64,000 nucleotides of DNA, from the IMG/VR virus record IMGVR_UViG_3300043783_000034, positions 1 through 64,000 of that record; one strand, written 5' to 3'. The notes beneath the pieces were generated by a model, which searched no databases, was not told the DNA's origin, and worked only from the letters and a program-made list of their open reading frames with translations. This DNA is from a virus. A program made the position numbers and the translations under genes. Each line of letters starts with the position of its first letter. Position 1 is the stretch's first letter. Shown in pieces: positions 42,720 to 52,102 of the stretch.

Positions 42720-43432
42720 GTGACACCTCGTCCTACGGGTACGGGCAACTCCAGCCCGAGGACTTCAATCACGAGATGGCCGTGGTCGCGGCGATCGCGC
42801 GCCAGATGATCGCCGAGCTCGATACCATCAAGCTGGTGCAGGTCGCCGCAGTGCATGGTGGCGGTGTGGCGCTCGCTGGCACTGTCGATGTGGTGCCGCT
42901 CGTCAATCAGGTCGACGGCCAATTCAATCCGGTGCCGCACGGCACGGTCTATGGCGTGCCATGGACGCGCGTACAGGGCGGCCCGAATGCCATCATTTGC
43001 GACCCGCAAGTCAACGATATCGGATGGGTCGCATGCTGTGATCGCGACATTTCAAAGGCGGTCGCGCAGAATGGCATGCTGTCGGGCAGTTCGCTGCTCG
43101 GCACTGGCGTCAATCCCGGCTCTTGGCGCAAATACAACATCTGCGACGGCATCTATGTCGGCGGCGCGCTCAATGTGTCGCCGACGCAGTATCTTCAATT
43201 CACCGCTACCGGCGCGCGCCTCGTCGACAAGAACGGAAATTCGGTCGCGCTTGGGCCCAACGGAATCACCCTCACGGACGCGAACGGAAACGTGATAAGC
43301 ACGACTTCAGCCGGAATCGCGGTCACGCTCGCGTCCGGGGGGGACTTCGTCATCAATGGCATCGGCTTCCTCGCCCACATCCATAGCGGCGTCACCGCCG
43401 GCAGCGCCGACACAGGGCCACCGGTCCCGTGA
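42716..43432 (+). CDS. Baseplate spike (gp45/gpV-like)
   Basis: 238 residues. An N-terminal helix (AVVAAIARQMIAELDTIKLVQV) leads to an OB-fold region (PLVNQVDGQFNPVPHGTVYGVPW; GWVACCDRDISKA). A repetitive beta-helix (FTATGARLVDKNGNSVALGP) follows, and then the apex FLAHIHSGVTAGSADTGPP with the H-x-H iron-binding tip. It pierces the outer membrane. Confidence 0.85.
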   Translation: MSDTSSYGYGQLQPEDFNHEMAVVAAIARQMIAELDTIKLVQVAAVHGGGVALAGTVDVVPLVNQVDGQFNPVPHGTVYGVPWTRVQGGPNAIICDPQVNDIGWVACCDRDISKAVAQNGMLSGSSLLGTGVNPGSWRKYNICDGIYVGGALNVSPTQYLQFTATGARLVDKNGNSVALGPNGITLTDANGNVISTTSAGIAVTLASGGDFVINGIGFLAHIHSGVTAGSADTGPPVP

Positions 43433-43436
43433 CCTT

Positions 43437-43553
43437 CTGACATTCGATGAGGCTCATCGCCTTCTCGAATACCGCCCTTTAATGGGAGACTTTTCGGCAG
43501 CTTATTGGCGCGAGGCCCAGAAGCAATTCGGCGAGTTTGCGAGGCTTCGGTAA
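43437..43553 (+). pseudogene. HNH homing endonuclease remnant
   Basis: The frame reads LTFDEAHRLLEYRP, the usual N-terminus of phage HNH endonucleases. It then runs directly into SAAYWREAQKQFGEFARL, the usual C-terminus (..Y..A....FGEFAR..). The nuclease core expected between them is absent. There is no good start codon. It looks like an internally deleted homing endonuclease lying between two baseplate genes. Confidence 0.55.
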
Positions 43554-43930
43554 TGGCTGCAACACTTTTGCTAGACCGTTCCACGTGGGATCTTTGCCTC
43601 GATGCGCAAGGGAATATAGCCGTGGCGACGGCTCCATATGCCTTGGCTCAAGATGCGGCCAGCGCAATCATGACAGTCTTGGGAACCTGCTGGTGGGATA
43701 CGACCGTCGGCGTGAACTGGTCGCAATTCCTCGGCGCCACGCCACAACTCGCGCCGCTCAAGGCCGCACTCATCGCGGCGGCGCTCACGGTGCCTGACGT
43801 TGCCTCGGCACAAGTCTATTTCAATTCGATCACAGATCGCATTGTGTCCGGGCAGGTGCAGATCACAGCCGAGTCGACGGGACAAACCGCCGTCGCGCCA
43901 TTCCAGGTCGTCAATCCGCAGGGAGTGTGA
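43553..43930 (+). CDS. Baseplate wedge (gp46/GpW-gp25-like)
   Basis: 125 residues from ATG 43553. LDRSTWDLCLDAQGNIAVATAPYALAQDAASAIMTVLGTCWWDTTVG is the gp46/DUF2634 pattern, followed by the C-terminal beta region ITAESTGQTAVAPFQV. It precedes the J-like protein as expected. Confidence 0.78.
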   Translation: MAATLLLDRSTWDLCLDAQGNIAVATAPYALAQDAASAIMTVLGTCWWDTTVGVNWSQFLGATPQLAPLKAALIAAALTVPDVASAQVYFNSITDRIVSGQVQITAESTGQTAVAPFQVVNPQGV

Positions 43931-43933
43931 GCC

Positions 43934-45598
43934 GTGGGCACGACCGCCGTACCTCCGATCACCTTTACTGCGGCCGGATGGCAAATCCCATCGGGCCCCG
44001 CGATCCTCGCTGGCGTGCAGGCGGACATTCAGGCCGCCTTTGGCGTCGCGCTCGATTTCAATCTCAACACGCCGCAGGGGCAGTTGTCCTCAAGCGAAGC
44101 GGCGAACATCAACAACACGTACCAAACCTTCGGCTATTACACGCAGCAGGTCGACCCGGCCTATGCGAGCGGCCGCTTTCAGGACGCGATCGCGCGCTTC
44201 TATTTTCTCACGCGCAATGCGGCCCAGCCGACCACGTTGCAGGTAAATTGCTTCGGCCTCGCGCAATTGATTCTGCCGACCGGGGCAACGATCATCGACG
44301 AGGCCGGCAACCTCTACCAACTCACATCGTCCGTCACGATCGCTGCTGGCGGTAGCGTTGTGGGATCCTTCGCCTGCGCAGTGCCGGGTCCGGTTCCGGT
44401 GCCGGAGACAGATGACGTTTCGATCTATCAGCAAATTCCAGGCTGGGACTCGGTCGCCGTCGCGTCTGGCACACAGGGTGTGAACACGGAAGGGCGACAG
44501 GCATTCGAGCAGCGCCGACAGGATAGCGTTGCCGGCAACAGCTTTGGGCCAATTGGCGCCATCATCGGCGCCGTCGCGCAAGTACCGAATGTCACTGATT
44601 ATTTCGGCTACAGCAACAATACGGCGGCGCCCGTCACCGTTGGCGGCGTCTCGATCGCCGCAAACGCGATTTACATTTGTGTTGCCGGCGGCGACCCGGT
44701 TGCGGTGGGGACGGCTATCCTGTCAAAAAAGGGGCCTGGCGCGCCGATGACCGGAACGACCCAGGTCACGGTCTACGACACGAATCCGCTTTATGCGTCT
44801 CCTGTCCCCTACACCATCAAATTCCAGGTCGCGGCACCGCTGCAGCTTCTTTTTGAGGTCGAACTCGTCGCTTCTCCGCTGATTCCATCGAATGCGATCC
44901 AACTCGTTCAGGCGGCGCTTATTGCCGCAGTAACGCAAGGCATTCTGCCGAACGGCGCCGCGCAGCAGGTGCTCTCTCCGGGTCTGCGCGCGCGCATCAA
45001 TTCGGTGATCTACGCGCAACAATATACACAAGCCATCAATCAGCTTGGCGCTTGGGGCCTCGTTGCTTCGATTCAGATTGGCTCGGAGAATACGCCGGGC
45101 GCCGTGGTGACAGGCACAATCTCTGGAACGGTCCTCACGGTCTCGGGTGTAACATCGGGTACACTCGCGGTCGGCCAAGCGCTTTTCGATCCGCTCAACG
45201 ACATCATCAACGGCACGGTCATCGTATCGCTGGGCAGCGGCACGGGAGGCACCGGAACCTACAACGTCAACAACTCGCAAACCGTTGGCGGCGCGACTTT
45301 TACAGGCACCGGCTCAGGCTTCAATCTCACTGCCAGCAGCGTCACAGGCGTCATCGGCAGTGGGGACGTCATCAGCGGAACGGGCGTGCCGTCTGGCACC
45401 ACCATCATTACTCAGACGTCCGGAACGCCCGGCGGCGCTGGTGTCTATGTCACGAGCGCCTCGACCACTTCGTCCGGCGCCACCATTACCACCAGCAAGA
45501 CAATCTCGGCCGCCTCGGCCAATCAGACGCTCGTGTCAGTTCAGGCCAACCAGGAGCCGCAACTCGTGGCGGCTAATATCGTCGTGACGCAGACATGA
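43934..45598 (+). CDS. Baseplate J-like protein with inserted modules
   Basis: 554 residues from GTG 43934. J-like core: [77 protein letters not shown], and [17 protein letters not shown]. About 130 residues near the C-terminus (nt 45106-45498) are two recurrent modules, followed by ~35 native residues. The J protein forms the outer baseplate wedge that triggers contraction. Confidence 0.8.
   Translation: MGTTAVPPITFTAAGWQIPSGPAILAGVQADIQAAFGVALDFNLNTPQGQLSSSEAANINNTYQTFGYYTQQVDPAYASGRFQDAIARFYFLTRNAAQPTTLQVNCFGLAQLILPTGATIIDEAGNLYQLTSSVTIAAGGSVVGSFACAVPGPVPVPETDDVSIYQQIPGWDSVAVASGTQGVNTEGRQAFEQRRQDSVAGNSFGPIGAIIGAVAQVPNVTDYFGYSNNTAAPVTVGGVSIAANAIYICVAGGDPVAVGTAILSKKGPGAPMTGTTQVTVYDTNPLYASPVPYTIKFQVAAPLQLLFEVELVASPLIPSNAIQLVQAALIAAVTQGILPNGAAQQVLSPGLRARINSVIYAQQYTQAINQLGAWGLVASIQIGSENTPGAVVTGTISGTVLTVSGVTSGTLAVGQALFDPLNDIINGTVIVSLGSGTGGTGTYNVNNSQTVGGATFTGTGSGFNLTASSVTGVIGSGDVISGTGVPSGTTIITQTSGTPGGAGVYVTSASTTSSGATITTSKTISAASANQTLVSVQANQEPQLVAANIVVTQT
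45106..45498 (+). repeat. Recurrent virion beta-module, two copies in baseplate J
   Basis: Units ending [13 protein letters not shown] and ([13 protein letters not shown]...) [10 protein letters not shown]. The second is closest to the copy in the 34648 gene. Confidence 0.75.
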
Positions 45599-46266
45599 CC
45601 TTTCCGGGTCCTCCGGTGCCGCCGCCGCCGGCGCCGGGCTCGAATGCGATCGGCAAATTCCAAATCGGCACGAGCCCGATCGGAACGATTCCCCCGTTCA
45701 ACACGTGGGAAACGATCATCGACGAGTACGCGACTTCGCCGATCATCACAGGCATTGCGGCATCGTTCGGTACAGCCGCAGATATGACCGCGGCATTCGA
45801 CCTGTTTTTTGACAGCCAGTGGAATCCGGACACGGCATCAGGGCCCGGTCTTGACGTCATCGGCCGCATCGTTGGCGTGACGCGCACCCTGCAGATCAGC
45901 GGCGAGGCTGGACCATTTTTAGGATTCGAGGAGGCGGATGATCCGGACGACGTCGGCTTCAACCAGGCGCCGTTCTATACCGGCGGTCAGTTGACACAGA
46001 ATTTCCAACTTCAAGACTCCGACTTCCGCAAATTGATAAATGCCAAGATGCTTTTGAACATCTGCGACGGCTCGATTCCGGCGATCAACAACATTCTGCT
46101 GACACTCTTTCCAAACCGTGGTCCTTGCTATGTGACGGATGGGTTAAACATGACGATGACCTATACATTTGCCTTCACGCCGACTGCTATCGAACTTGCG
46201 ATCCTGCAGCAATCGAATGTGCTGCCGACACCGGCCGGGGTCGTTGCTACGCTCGTCTACCCGTAG
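45595..46266 (+). CDS. Baseplate/tail protein (DUF2612, gp48-like)
   Basis: 223 residues. [62 protein letters not shown] and a final [15 protein letters not shown] match DUF2612 proteins, which connect baseplate and fibres. ATGA overlap with the J-like gene. Confidence 0.75.
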   Translation: MTFPGPPVPPPPAPGSNAIGKFQIGTSPIGTIPPFNTWETIIDEYATSPIITGIAASFGTAADMTAAFDLFFDSQWNPDTASGPGLDVIGRIVGVTRTLQISGEAGPFLGFEEADDPDDVGFNQAPFYTGGQLTQNFQLQDSDFRKLINAKMLLNICDGSIPAINNILLTLFPNRGPCYVTDGLNMTMTYTFAFTPTAIELAILQQSNVLPTPAGVVATLVYP

Positions 46267-46336
46267 CGCCGTCTCTGACGTACTTAGCGGGCGTGCGAGG
46301 CTGTGAAATAAACGCTTCTCAAAGAGGGGCCAACTC

Positions 46337-47845
46337 ATGAATCGCCTGATCTCGGTATTCGCCGCGCTGGCGATGCTCGCCACTCCAGCGCTCGCGATCG
46401 ACGAGTCTGCCGTCCCACCGAAATTCTCCATTCCGTGGGGCAATAACGCCGGCGCTGCCTATATCCGATCGATCCCGACTGCATCACAAATCGGCATCCA
46501 AAATTGTGCGGCGTCGCTCACCGACGGCTTTCCGCCTCTGAGTTTCCAGGCCTCCGCATCAGGCGGTTGCCCGCCGTTCGGCCAGGACTTCAATGGCATC
46601 CTCAAACAGGTCACACAATGGGGCCAGTGGCAGGCCGCAGGTGGCCCGCTTGTTTTCGATAATACATTCGCCGCGAATATTGGCGGTTATCCGAGACAAG
46701 GAACGCTATCGAATGCGACGACGCCGGGATGCTGGTGGGTCTCGCAGATCGATAACAATCTCGGCAATCCGGACGCCGGCGCGCTGAATTGGCTCAATAC
46801 GTGCGCACTCGGCGGCGTGCTCTCGGGCACGCCATACAATGCGAGCATCGTTGCCAGCGGCGTCACGCCGAGCGCCTATGTGGCGCCGACCATCACGGTT
46901 GGTGCAGACGGACGTCTCATCGCCGCGTCTGGTATCGCCTCGAGTTTCATGCCGTCGAATGTGTCGATTTCGGCAACGGTCGCATCGAACAATCTCACCA
47001 TTGCGCTCACCCAAACGAATGGCGCAGCGATCGGGTCGATTCCCTATTCGGCGAACGGAGCGCAGCTCGGTCTGCCGCTTGCGTCGACGTCGAGTTTTAC
47101 GGTCCCCAGTGGCAATACGATGGGCTGCGTCAGCGGCCAGGCCTGCCGCCTATGGGTGATCGCCGGCGCACAGAGCGCGAGCATATTCACGTGCGCCTAC
47201 AATGCGACGAGCGGCACGACCGTCGTGCCCTTGATCGAGGGCCATTCCTATGTATCCGGTAGCGGTTCGGGCGGCGGCTCGTCGGCGCAAACGCTTTATT
47301 GCAATTCGAGCAGTATCACCGCGGCCGTTCGGTACATCGGCTATATTGAAATCGTTCAGACGTCGGGTCTGTGGTCGGCGAATCCGAACTTCGTAATGAT
47401 CACGGGCCCGAGCGGCCCGAAGCCCGCCGATGTCGTGCGGCATCAGTACGGGCAGTTTGGCGCCACCACTGCGATTTCCAATGGAAGCTACATAGCGACC
47501 GCGACGTCGGTCGCATTGTTTCCCAGCAGCGCCGCAAATCTGATCCGCATTTCAGTAAGCGGCTCGATCAGTGCGATCTACAACGGCACGTCGAACGGCC
47601 TTGAAGTGCAGATCCAGTTGCGGCGCAATACCTCGACGCAGGTCGGCATCACGTGGCCCGTCATCGGGCCGCCCTGCACCGGCTGCGCTAGCCAGAGCAT
47701 CGGCTGGCAAATCGGCATCCCACTGATCTACGATTCACCGGCCACCACGGCTCTGACCACGTACACGGTTTATGTTCAGGGCACCACGCTCGGTAGCGGA
47801 ACATGGGAACCCAGTACTCTCACTCTTGAGGAGATCATGGGATGA
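46337..47845 (+). CDS. Tail fibre protein with signal peptide
   Basis: 502 residues. MNRLISVFAALAMLATPALA-ID is a textbook Sec signal peptide with a strong AGAGGGG site upstream. After it comes the phage tail fibre start PPKFSIPWGNNAG...IP..SQIG...ASLTDGFPPLSF...GGCPPFGQDFNGILKQ. The rest is Ser/Thr/Gly-rich beta structure. Tail fibres normally assemble in the cytoplasm, so the signal peptide is odd. Coupled by overlap to the next fibre gene. Confidence 0.75.
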   Translation: MNRLISVFAALAMLATPALAIDESAVPPKFSIPWGNNAGAAYIRSIPTASQIGIQNCAASLTDGFPPLSFQASASGGCPPFGQDFNGILKQVTQWGQWQAAGGPLVFDNTFAANIGGYPRQGTLSNATTPGCWWVSQIDNNLGNPDAGALNWLNTCALGGVLSGTPYNASIVASGVTPSAYVAPTITVGADGRLIAASGIASSFMPSNVSISATVASNNLTIALTQTNGAAIGSIPYSANGAQLGLPLASTSSFTVPSGNTMGCVSGQACRLWVIAGAQSASIFTCAYNATSGTTVVPLIEGHSYVSGSGSGGGSSAQTLYCNSSSITAAVRYIGYIEIVQTSGLWSANPNFVMITGPSGPKPADVVRHQYGQFGATTAISNGSYIATATSVALFPSSAANLIRISVSGSISAIYNGTSNGLEVQIQLRRNTSTQVGITWPVIGPPCTGCASQSIGWQIGIPLIYDSPATTALTTYTVYVQGTTLGSGTWEPSTLTLEEIMG

Positions 47846-50841
47846 TGCGCCGCCTCGCGCTCGCCGCGCTCGCGCTCGTGCTGTGGTGCTCGGGCGCGCT
47901 GGCGCAATCGTCCTGCACCATCGGTGGCATCAACATTTTCGCGCCCGGGGTCATTCCAACGCCGGGTCAGTGGGCGCAATGCTTAGAGTCCAAGCAGGAC
48001 TTTCTCGGATCATCCGCGCTTGCCGTAACCAACGTCTTTGGCACCGCGCCGATCACGGTCAATGTCGCCGGGACGATTGTCACAATCGGGATCTCAAACG
48101 GCGTGAGCGTCGTCAATCCCGGCACTGGTACGCTTGAGACGGTGTTTCCGATTCAGACGGTAGCGGGCGCAAGCAAGACCTTCGCGACCGCCGACCTGTT
48201 CAAGGAAACCCGCCGGTCGAATTCCGGGTCGGCGATGACCGATACCTTTCCGGCTGCGACTGTCACCGGCATAGTGTCCGGCACGCGGATCACCGTCACG
48301 AACGTGGATGCGACTGCGACCGATACAATCACGGCCGGTTCTGGCACTACGATCTCCGGCAATGCCACCTATGCGGTTGGGCCCGGGCGCGCGGTGCAGT
48401 TCGCGTATGATCTGGCTAATACGGAGTGGCGCCCAACACTCAACACCGGCGATGCGCTGCTCGGGCCGAACAATCTCAATGACGTTTCTAATCGCGCAAC
48501 GGCGCTCGCCAACTTGATGCCGACGCCAACGCGCGCCGGCGATATCGTGTATTGGAATGGCTCGAACTGGGTCACGCTCGCTGGCAATAATTCCGGTACC
48601 CAGTGCCTCGTCGAGAACTCTTCTGGGTCCCCGACTTGGACGAACTGCGGGCCAGCCGGTTCATCTGGGCAAGTGCAGACCAACTCTGGCAGTGGGTCTT
48701 TTGCAGCGCTTACCAACACGCAGCTTACAGCGCTCATCAATGTTGCCACCGCGAGCCTGTCTGGCGCCCTTCCGGCATGGCCAAACACCACTACAACGTA
48801 TTTTCGTGGCGACGGTACGTATCAAACACTGAACCCAACTGCGGTCGGCGCGCTCGCAATTTCCAACAATCTCAGCGATGTCGCCAGCAAGACGACCGCT
48901 CAGAACAACCTGTTTCCATCGCCAACCCGGGCCGGCGATATCGTGTATTGGAATGGCTCGAACTGGGTCACGCTCGCTGGCAATAATTCCGGTACCCAGT
49001 GCCTCGTCGAGAACTCTTCTGGGTCCCCGACTTGGACGAACTGCGGTTGGGCGATCAATGCGGTGCAAACCTATGGGGCGGTCGGCGACGACAACACCGA
49101 CAACACGGCGGCGATGACATCCGCCATCAATCAGGTCAATTCCGTCGGTGGATTTGTAGCGTGGCCGGAAGGCTCATATCGTTACAACTGCGCGAGCACT
49201 CCAGCCATCACGGCGACGGGTGGCGGATTTATCGGCGTCGGATCAGGCTCGGCCTATACGTCGCAGAACACTGGACCATCGGGCGCGGCTCACGGCACGA
49301 TTTTCCGCTGCACGAGCGCCACCGCCAATTCGCTGACGACGGGCGGATCAATCGGTTTTGCGATTCGCGATATTGGCTTTTGGCCGGTACCGTTTAAAAC
49401 CGGCGGCTTTGAAATACAGGATGGCGGAACCAACACGATAATAGATAACGTTAGCTGCTCGTACGTCAACGGATGTATTTTCTTTGGCGGCGGGTCAAAT
49501 GGAAGCTCGGCCCGTCACACGCGATGTTTCGGTGTTTTCGGATCGACCGGATGCGTGATGACGCAAGGGTCTTCATCCGCAATCGCCAACTGGGCGCAAG
49601 GCATTCTGGTCGACGACATTATCGCATATAATCCTTGGCCTGTTTCTGAACCCGGCCAAACGGCATCTATCAATGCAAGCTGGACGGCAGGCGCGACCTA
49701 CGCGACAGGCGCGATCGTCATAAACGGCAATTATGTCTTTCAGGCGATCACCGGCGGTGTTGCGGCTGCAAGCGGAGGAGGTCCGGTTCCTCCATCATAT
49801 AGTTTTGCCGGCGCCCCAACGACGACCGGAATTACGGACAATACCGTCGTCTGGCATATGACAGAGGCGGCGCAGGCCGGGGCCGTGAATGTAGATTCGA
49901 ACTCCGTTAACATCACGATCAGCAATGCGCAATTGCTGACGTTTTTTTGGGGCCTCATAGTTGAAAATACGCTATCGTCAAGTCAATACCCTCAGGATGT
50001 AACCATTTCACTGTACTTGGTAGACAGCACGTTAGGCGACAGCATTTTCGCTCCCGCCGGCTCGCGGCTTAGCATACTTGACGGTCGCATGCACGAATCC
50101 GCTATTGGGCGTGGATTCACCGGTGGAGCGGGCTTCACTGGCGGACTGCTCATCCGCGGCAATCACGTTTGGAAAGCGGCGCTTAATGGCATCCAGTTGC
50201 CGCCGATTACAAATTGTATTTGCACCGTGGTCGACAACGTGATTGCGGGTAATGGCGCCAAAACGTCAAATACCTATGCCGGTATTCTTATCGGGTCATC
50301 GACAACCAAAGTCACGGCGCGTGGAAATACGATAGGCCCGGACGCGGCGGGCGGCGGTACGCAGTCGTATGGCATGACGATAGATGCCGGCAGCGACAGC
50401 CTTGAGATTGATCACAACAACCTGTGCGGCAACGGCACGGGTGGGATGTTGAACGGTGCGACGACAGTGAACAGCGTCATCGTCGACAATCTTTGTTATA
50501 ACCCGGTTGGTGTCACGGCAGCCGCAAATGTCGGCACATCGCCAGCTACGATCACGAACGGCGCGACGCCGGCGACGCATTACCTCAATCAATCAGCCAC
50601 CAATACTGCAACCGTCGCCAAAGGCGGCCGCGCCGTCGCGACGCTCGCGGGCTCGTCAACCTATTACCCAATCCAGCTCGGCCCGAACGAGAGCTACACG
50701 GTGACGTGGAGCACGACGCAGCCGACTTACACCGCTGACGTGCATCTGCGCGACGACGCGTTTGCCGCGCGAATGCTCGATGTGGCGAACGATAACGAGG
50801 AAATTTTCTACAAGGCCGCGCGGCGGTCAAATGGACGGTGA
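47842..50841 (+). CDS. Tailspike with right-handed beta-helix and signal peptide
   Basis: 999 residues. Signal peptide MMRRLALAALALVLWCSGALA-QSSC. The N-terminal ~400 residues are fibre-like, with two identical segments (AGDIVYWNGSNWVTLAG...). A pectate-lyase-like beta-helix follows from ~410: VQTYGAVGDDNTDNTAAMTSAI and PEGSYRYNCASTPAI, then repetitive NVI/GNTIG strands to ~890. This fold commonly degrades or binds surface polysaccharide. It probably determines host range. No catalytic residues can be assigned by eye. Confidence 0.8.
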   Translation: MMRRLALAALALVLWCSGALAQSSCTIGGINIFAPGVIPTPGQWAQCLESKQDFLGSSALAVTNVFGTAPITVNVAGTIVTIGISNGVSVVNPGTGTLETVFPIQTVAGASKTFATADLFKETRRSNSGSAMTDTFPAATVTGIVSGTRITVTNVDATATDTITAGSGTTISGNATYAVGPGRAVQFAYDLANTEWRPTLNTGDALLGPNNLNDVSNRATALANLMPTPTRAGDIVYWNGSNWVTLAGNNSGTQCLVENSSGSPTWTNCGPAGSSGQVQTNSGSGSFAALTNTQLTALINVATASLSGALPAWPNTTTTYFRGDGTYQTLNPTAVGALAISNNLSDVASKTTAQNNLFPSPTRAGDIVYWNGSNWVTLAGNNSGTQCLVENSSGSPTWTNCGWAINAVQTYGAVGDDNTDNTAAMTSAINQVNSVGGFVAWPEGSYRYNCASTPAITATGGGFIGVGSGSAYTSQNTGPSGAAHGTIFRCTSATANSLTTGGSIGFAIRDIGFWPVPFKTGGFEIQDGGTNTIIDNVSCSYVNGCIFFGGGSNGSSARHTRCFGVFGSTGCVMTQGSSSAIANWAQGILVDDIIAYNPWPVSEPGQTASINASWTAGATYATGAIVINGNYVFQAITGGVAAASGGGPVPPSYSFAGAPTTTGITDNTVVWHMTEAAQAGAVNVDSNSVNITISNAQLLTFFWGLIVENTLSSSQYPQDVTISLYLVDSTLGDSIFAPAGSRLSILDGRMHESAIGRGFTGGAGFTGGLLIRGNHVWKAALNGIQLPPITNCICTVVDNVIAGNGAKTSNTYAGILIGSSTTKVTARGNTIGPDAAGGGTQSYGMTIDAGSDSLEIDHNNLCGNGTGGMLNGATTVNSVIVDNLCYNPVGVTAAANVGTSPATITNGATPATHYLNQSATNTATVAKGGRAVATLAGSSTYYPIQLGPNESYTVTWSTTQPTYTADVHLRDDAFAARMLDVANDNEEIFYKAARRSNGR
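48535..48650 (+). repeat. Perfect 116-bp direct repeat, copy 1
   Basis: Identical to 48931-49046 over all 116 bases. The offset of 396 nt keeps frame (132 codons). It encodes AGDIVYWNGSNWVTLAGNNS and onward. Confidence 0.9.
48931..49046 (+). repeat. Perfect 116-bp direct repeat, copy 2
   Basis: Second copy of the 48535-48650 repeat. The flanking codons (PNNLNDVS/SNNLSDVA) are related but diverged, so the perfect core implies recent duplication or gene conversion. Confidence 0.9.
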
Positions 50842-50959
50842 CGGGATGGCCGCGCTTCTGAACCGCATCTGGGCCGCCGTCACAATCGGGCTCATCGTCT
50901 GCATTTCTTTGAGCCGGACGCTGACCACACACCACATTGAAGAGGAAACGCAAAAATGA
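50831..50959 (+). CDS. 42-residue membrane peptide
   Basis: MDGDGMAALLNRIWAAVTIGLIVCISLS has one transmembrane span and ends HHIEEETQK. It overlaps the tailspike stop, and its own TGA overlaps the next ATG at 50956. ATG 50846 is an alternative start. First of the lysis/envelope set. Confidence 0.45.
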   Translation: MDGDGMAALLNRIWAAVTIGLIVCISLSRTLTTHHIEEETQK

Positions 50960-51101
50960 AGGTTTTAACACTATGCGCCGCGCTCATCCTCTCAGCATTG
51001 ACGCCGATGGCGGCTATGCGCCACCGCAGCCGCCTCCGGGGGAGTTGCCACCGCGGCCGCCGGGCGTCAACATGCCTCCCCGTCCAGTCTTACAGAGGTA
51101 G
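50956..51101 (+). pseudogene. Small signal-peptide/Pro-rich gene, probably frameshifted
   Basis: From ATG 50956 (strong GAGGA site) the frame encodes a signal-like MKVLTLCAALILSALTPMAA. It then becomes implausibly Arg-rich and runs on without a stop into the next gene. The -1 frame instead encodes a natural-looking Pro-rich tail (GGYAPPQPPPGELPPRPPG) ending at TAG 51099-51101, just before the next RBS. A one-base indel near 50990-51000 would join them into a ~48-residue secreted Pro-rich protein. Confidence 0.4.
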
Positions 51102-51108
51102 AATTCCC

Positions 51109-51498
51109 ATGAAACGCTTTTTGATTGCGGTCGCGCTCGCGACCGCGCCCTCCGTCGCCTTTGCGCAGCAGCAGGCTCCGCAGCAGGTGCCGCCGCCAGA
51201 TCCAGAGATCCTGCAGTATTCGATCAATGCGGTCCGCGACCAGCGCAATCGGGCGTTTGACGAGGCCGCCGGTGCTGAGGCTGCGCTTGCCAAGGTGCAG
51301 TCGGTCAACAACCAGCTCCAGACAATGATCGCCAATTCAAAGAAAGAGGCCGCCGATGCTGGCAGCCGCGCCAAGACGGCCGAGGATCGCGCCACGAAGG
51401 CTGAGACCGCGCTCGCGGCCGCGCTGGACCGCGCCACCAAGGCCGAGAGCGCGGTCTCGGCCGCGCCAGCGCCCGCCAAGGAAGGAAGGGAGCCATGA
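51109..51498 (+). CDS. Periplasmic coiled-coil protein
   Basis: 129 residues from ATG 51109. Signal peptide MKRFLIAVALATAPSVAFA-QQ. A Pro/Gln linker leads to a long Ala-rich coiled coil (EAALAKVQSVNNQLQTM, SRAKTAEDRATKAETALAA). It could be the inner component of a spanin-like lysis system, but this is inference. Overlaps the next membrane peptide gene by ATGA. Confidence 0.5.
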   Translation: MKRFLIAVALATAPSVAFAQQQAPQQVPPPDPEILQYSINAVRDQRNRAFDEAAGAEAALAKVQSVNNQLQTMIANSKKEAADAGSRAKTAEDRATKAETALAAALDRATKAESAVSAAPAPAKEGREP

Positions 51499-51608
51499 TC
51501 CTGCCGGGCTATTCGGCGATTTTTCATCGCTTGCGCATCATCGGCGCGACAATCTTTGCGTCTGCGACCATCCTTGCCTCGGCGGGAATCTGCTATTCTC
51601 TCCCGTGA
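51495..51608 (+). CDS. 37-residue membrane peptide
   Basis: MILPGYSAIFHRLRIIGATI continues into a hydrophobic FASATILASAGICYSL span. RBS GGGAG, ATGA overlap with the coiled-coil gene. Small and unproven, but coupled and in a lysis context. Confidence 0.4.
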   Translation: MILPGYSAIFHRLRIIGATIFASATILASAGICYSLP

Positions 51609-51622
51609 AGGGGGAGTAAATC

Positions 51623-51961
51623 ATGCGAAAGGTTTGCCTTCTGGCGGCCGCAGCTTCAATGCTGGCGGCCGTTTTCGTTTCCGGCGCCGCCGCGCGCGAT
51701 GATGGGCGCTACGCCCAAAGCCCGCTGAAAGAGTGGTTCGATAGCCTGTCGAGTAGCAGAGGCTATTGCTGTTCGGAGGCCGACGGCCGTGAAACCGAAT
51801 ACGACATTCGCGGTGACAAATTCTGGGTGCCCGTCGACGGCGTGTGGCAAGAAGTGCCGGACGATGCGCTCATAACCAGCCCGAACCGGCTGGGGCGGCC
51901 GATGCTTTGGCTCGACGGTTCGCACAATATTCGCTGCTTCATTCCAGGATCCGGGCTGTGA
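51623..51961 (+). CDS. Secreted Cys-pair protein
   Basis: 112 residues. Signal peptide MRKVCLLAAAASMLAAVFVSGAAA-RDD. The mature part (GRYAQSPLKEWFDSLSSSRG-YCCSEADG; VPVDGVWQEVPDDALI; IRCFIPGSGL) matches a short secreted family frequent in Bradyrhizobium-type genomes and their phages. Function unknown. Confidence 0.65.
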   Translation: MRKVCLLAAAASMLAAVFVSGAAARDDGRYAQSPLKEWFDSLSSSRGYCCSEADGRETEYDIRGDKFWVPVDGVWQEVPDDALITSPNRLGRPMLWLDGSHNIRCFIPGSGL

Positions 51962-52101
51962 CTCGCGCGCGGCGCCCGTGGTGGCGTCGCCCGCGCGTTT
52001 TTGCCGACTCCATCCTGATGGCCGTCATTTTGCTGGTGTTCGCGATGACGGCCTATGTTATATGCGCGGCCATCATCGATTACATTTTCGCGAGGCCATA
52101 A
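51958..52101 (+). CDS. 47-residue membrane peptide
   Basis: GTG 51958 overlaps the previous TGA (GTGA). A basic N-terminus (TRARRPWWRRPR) precedes one transmembrane span (ADSILMAVILLVFAMTAYVI), giving an N-in topology. It sits directly before the endolysin and could assist holin function. Confidence 0.45.
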   Translation: MTRARRPWWRRPRVFADSILMAVILLVFAMTAYVICAAIIDYIFARP

Positions 52102-52102
52102 C

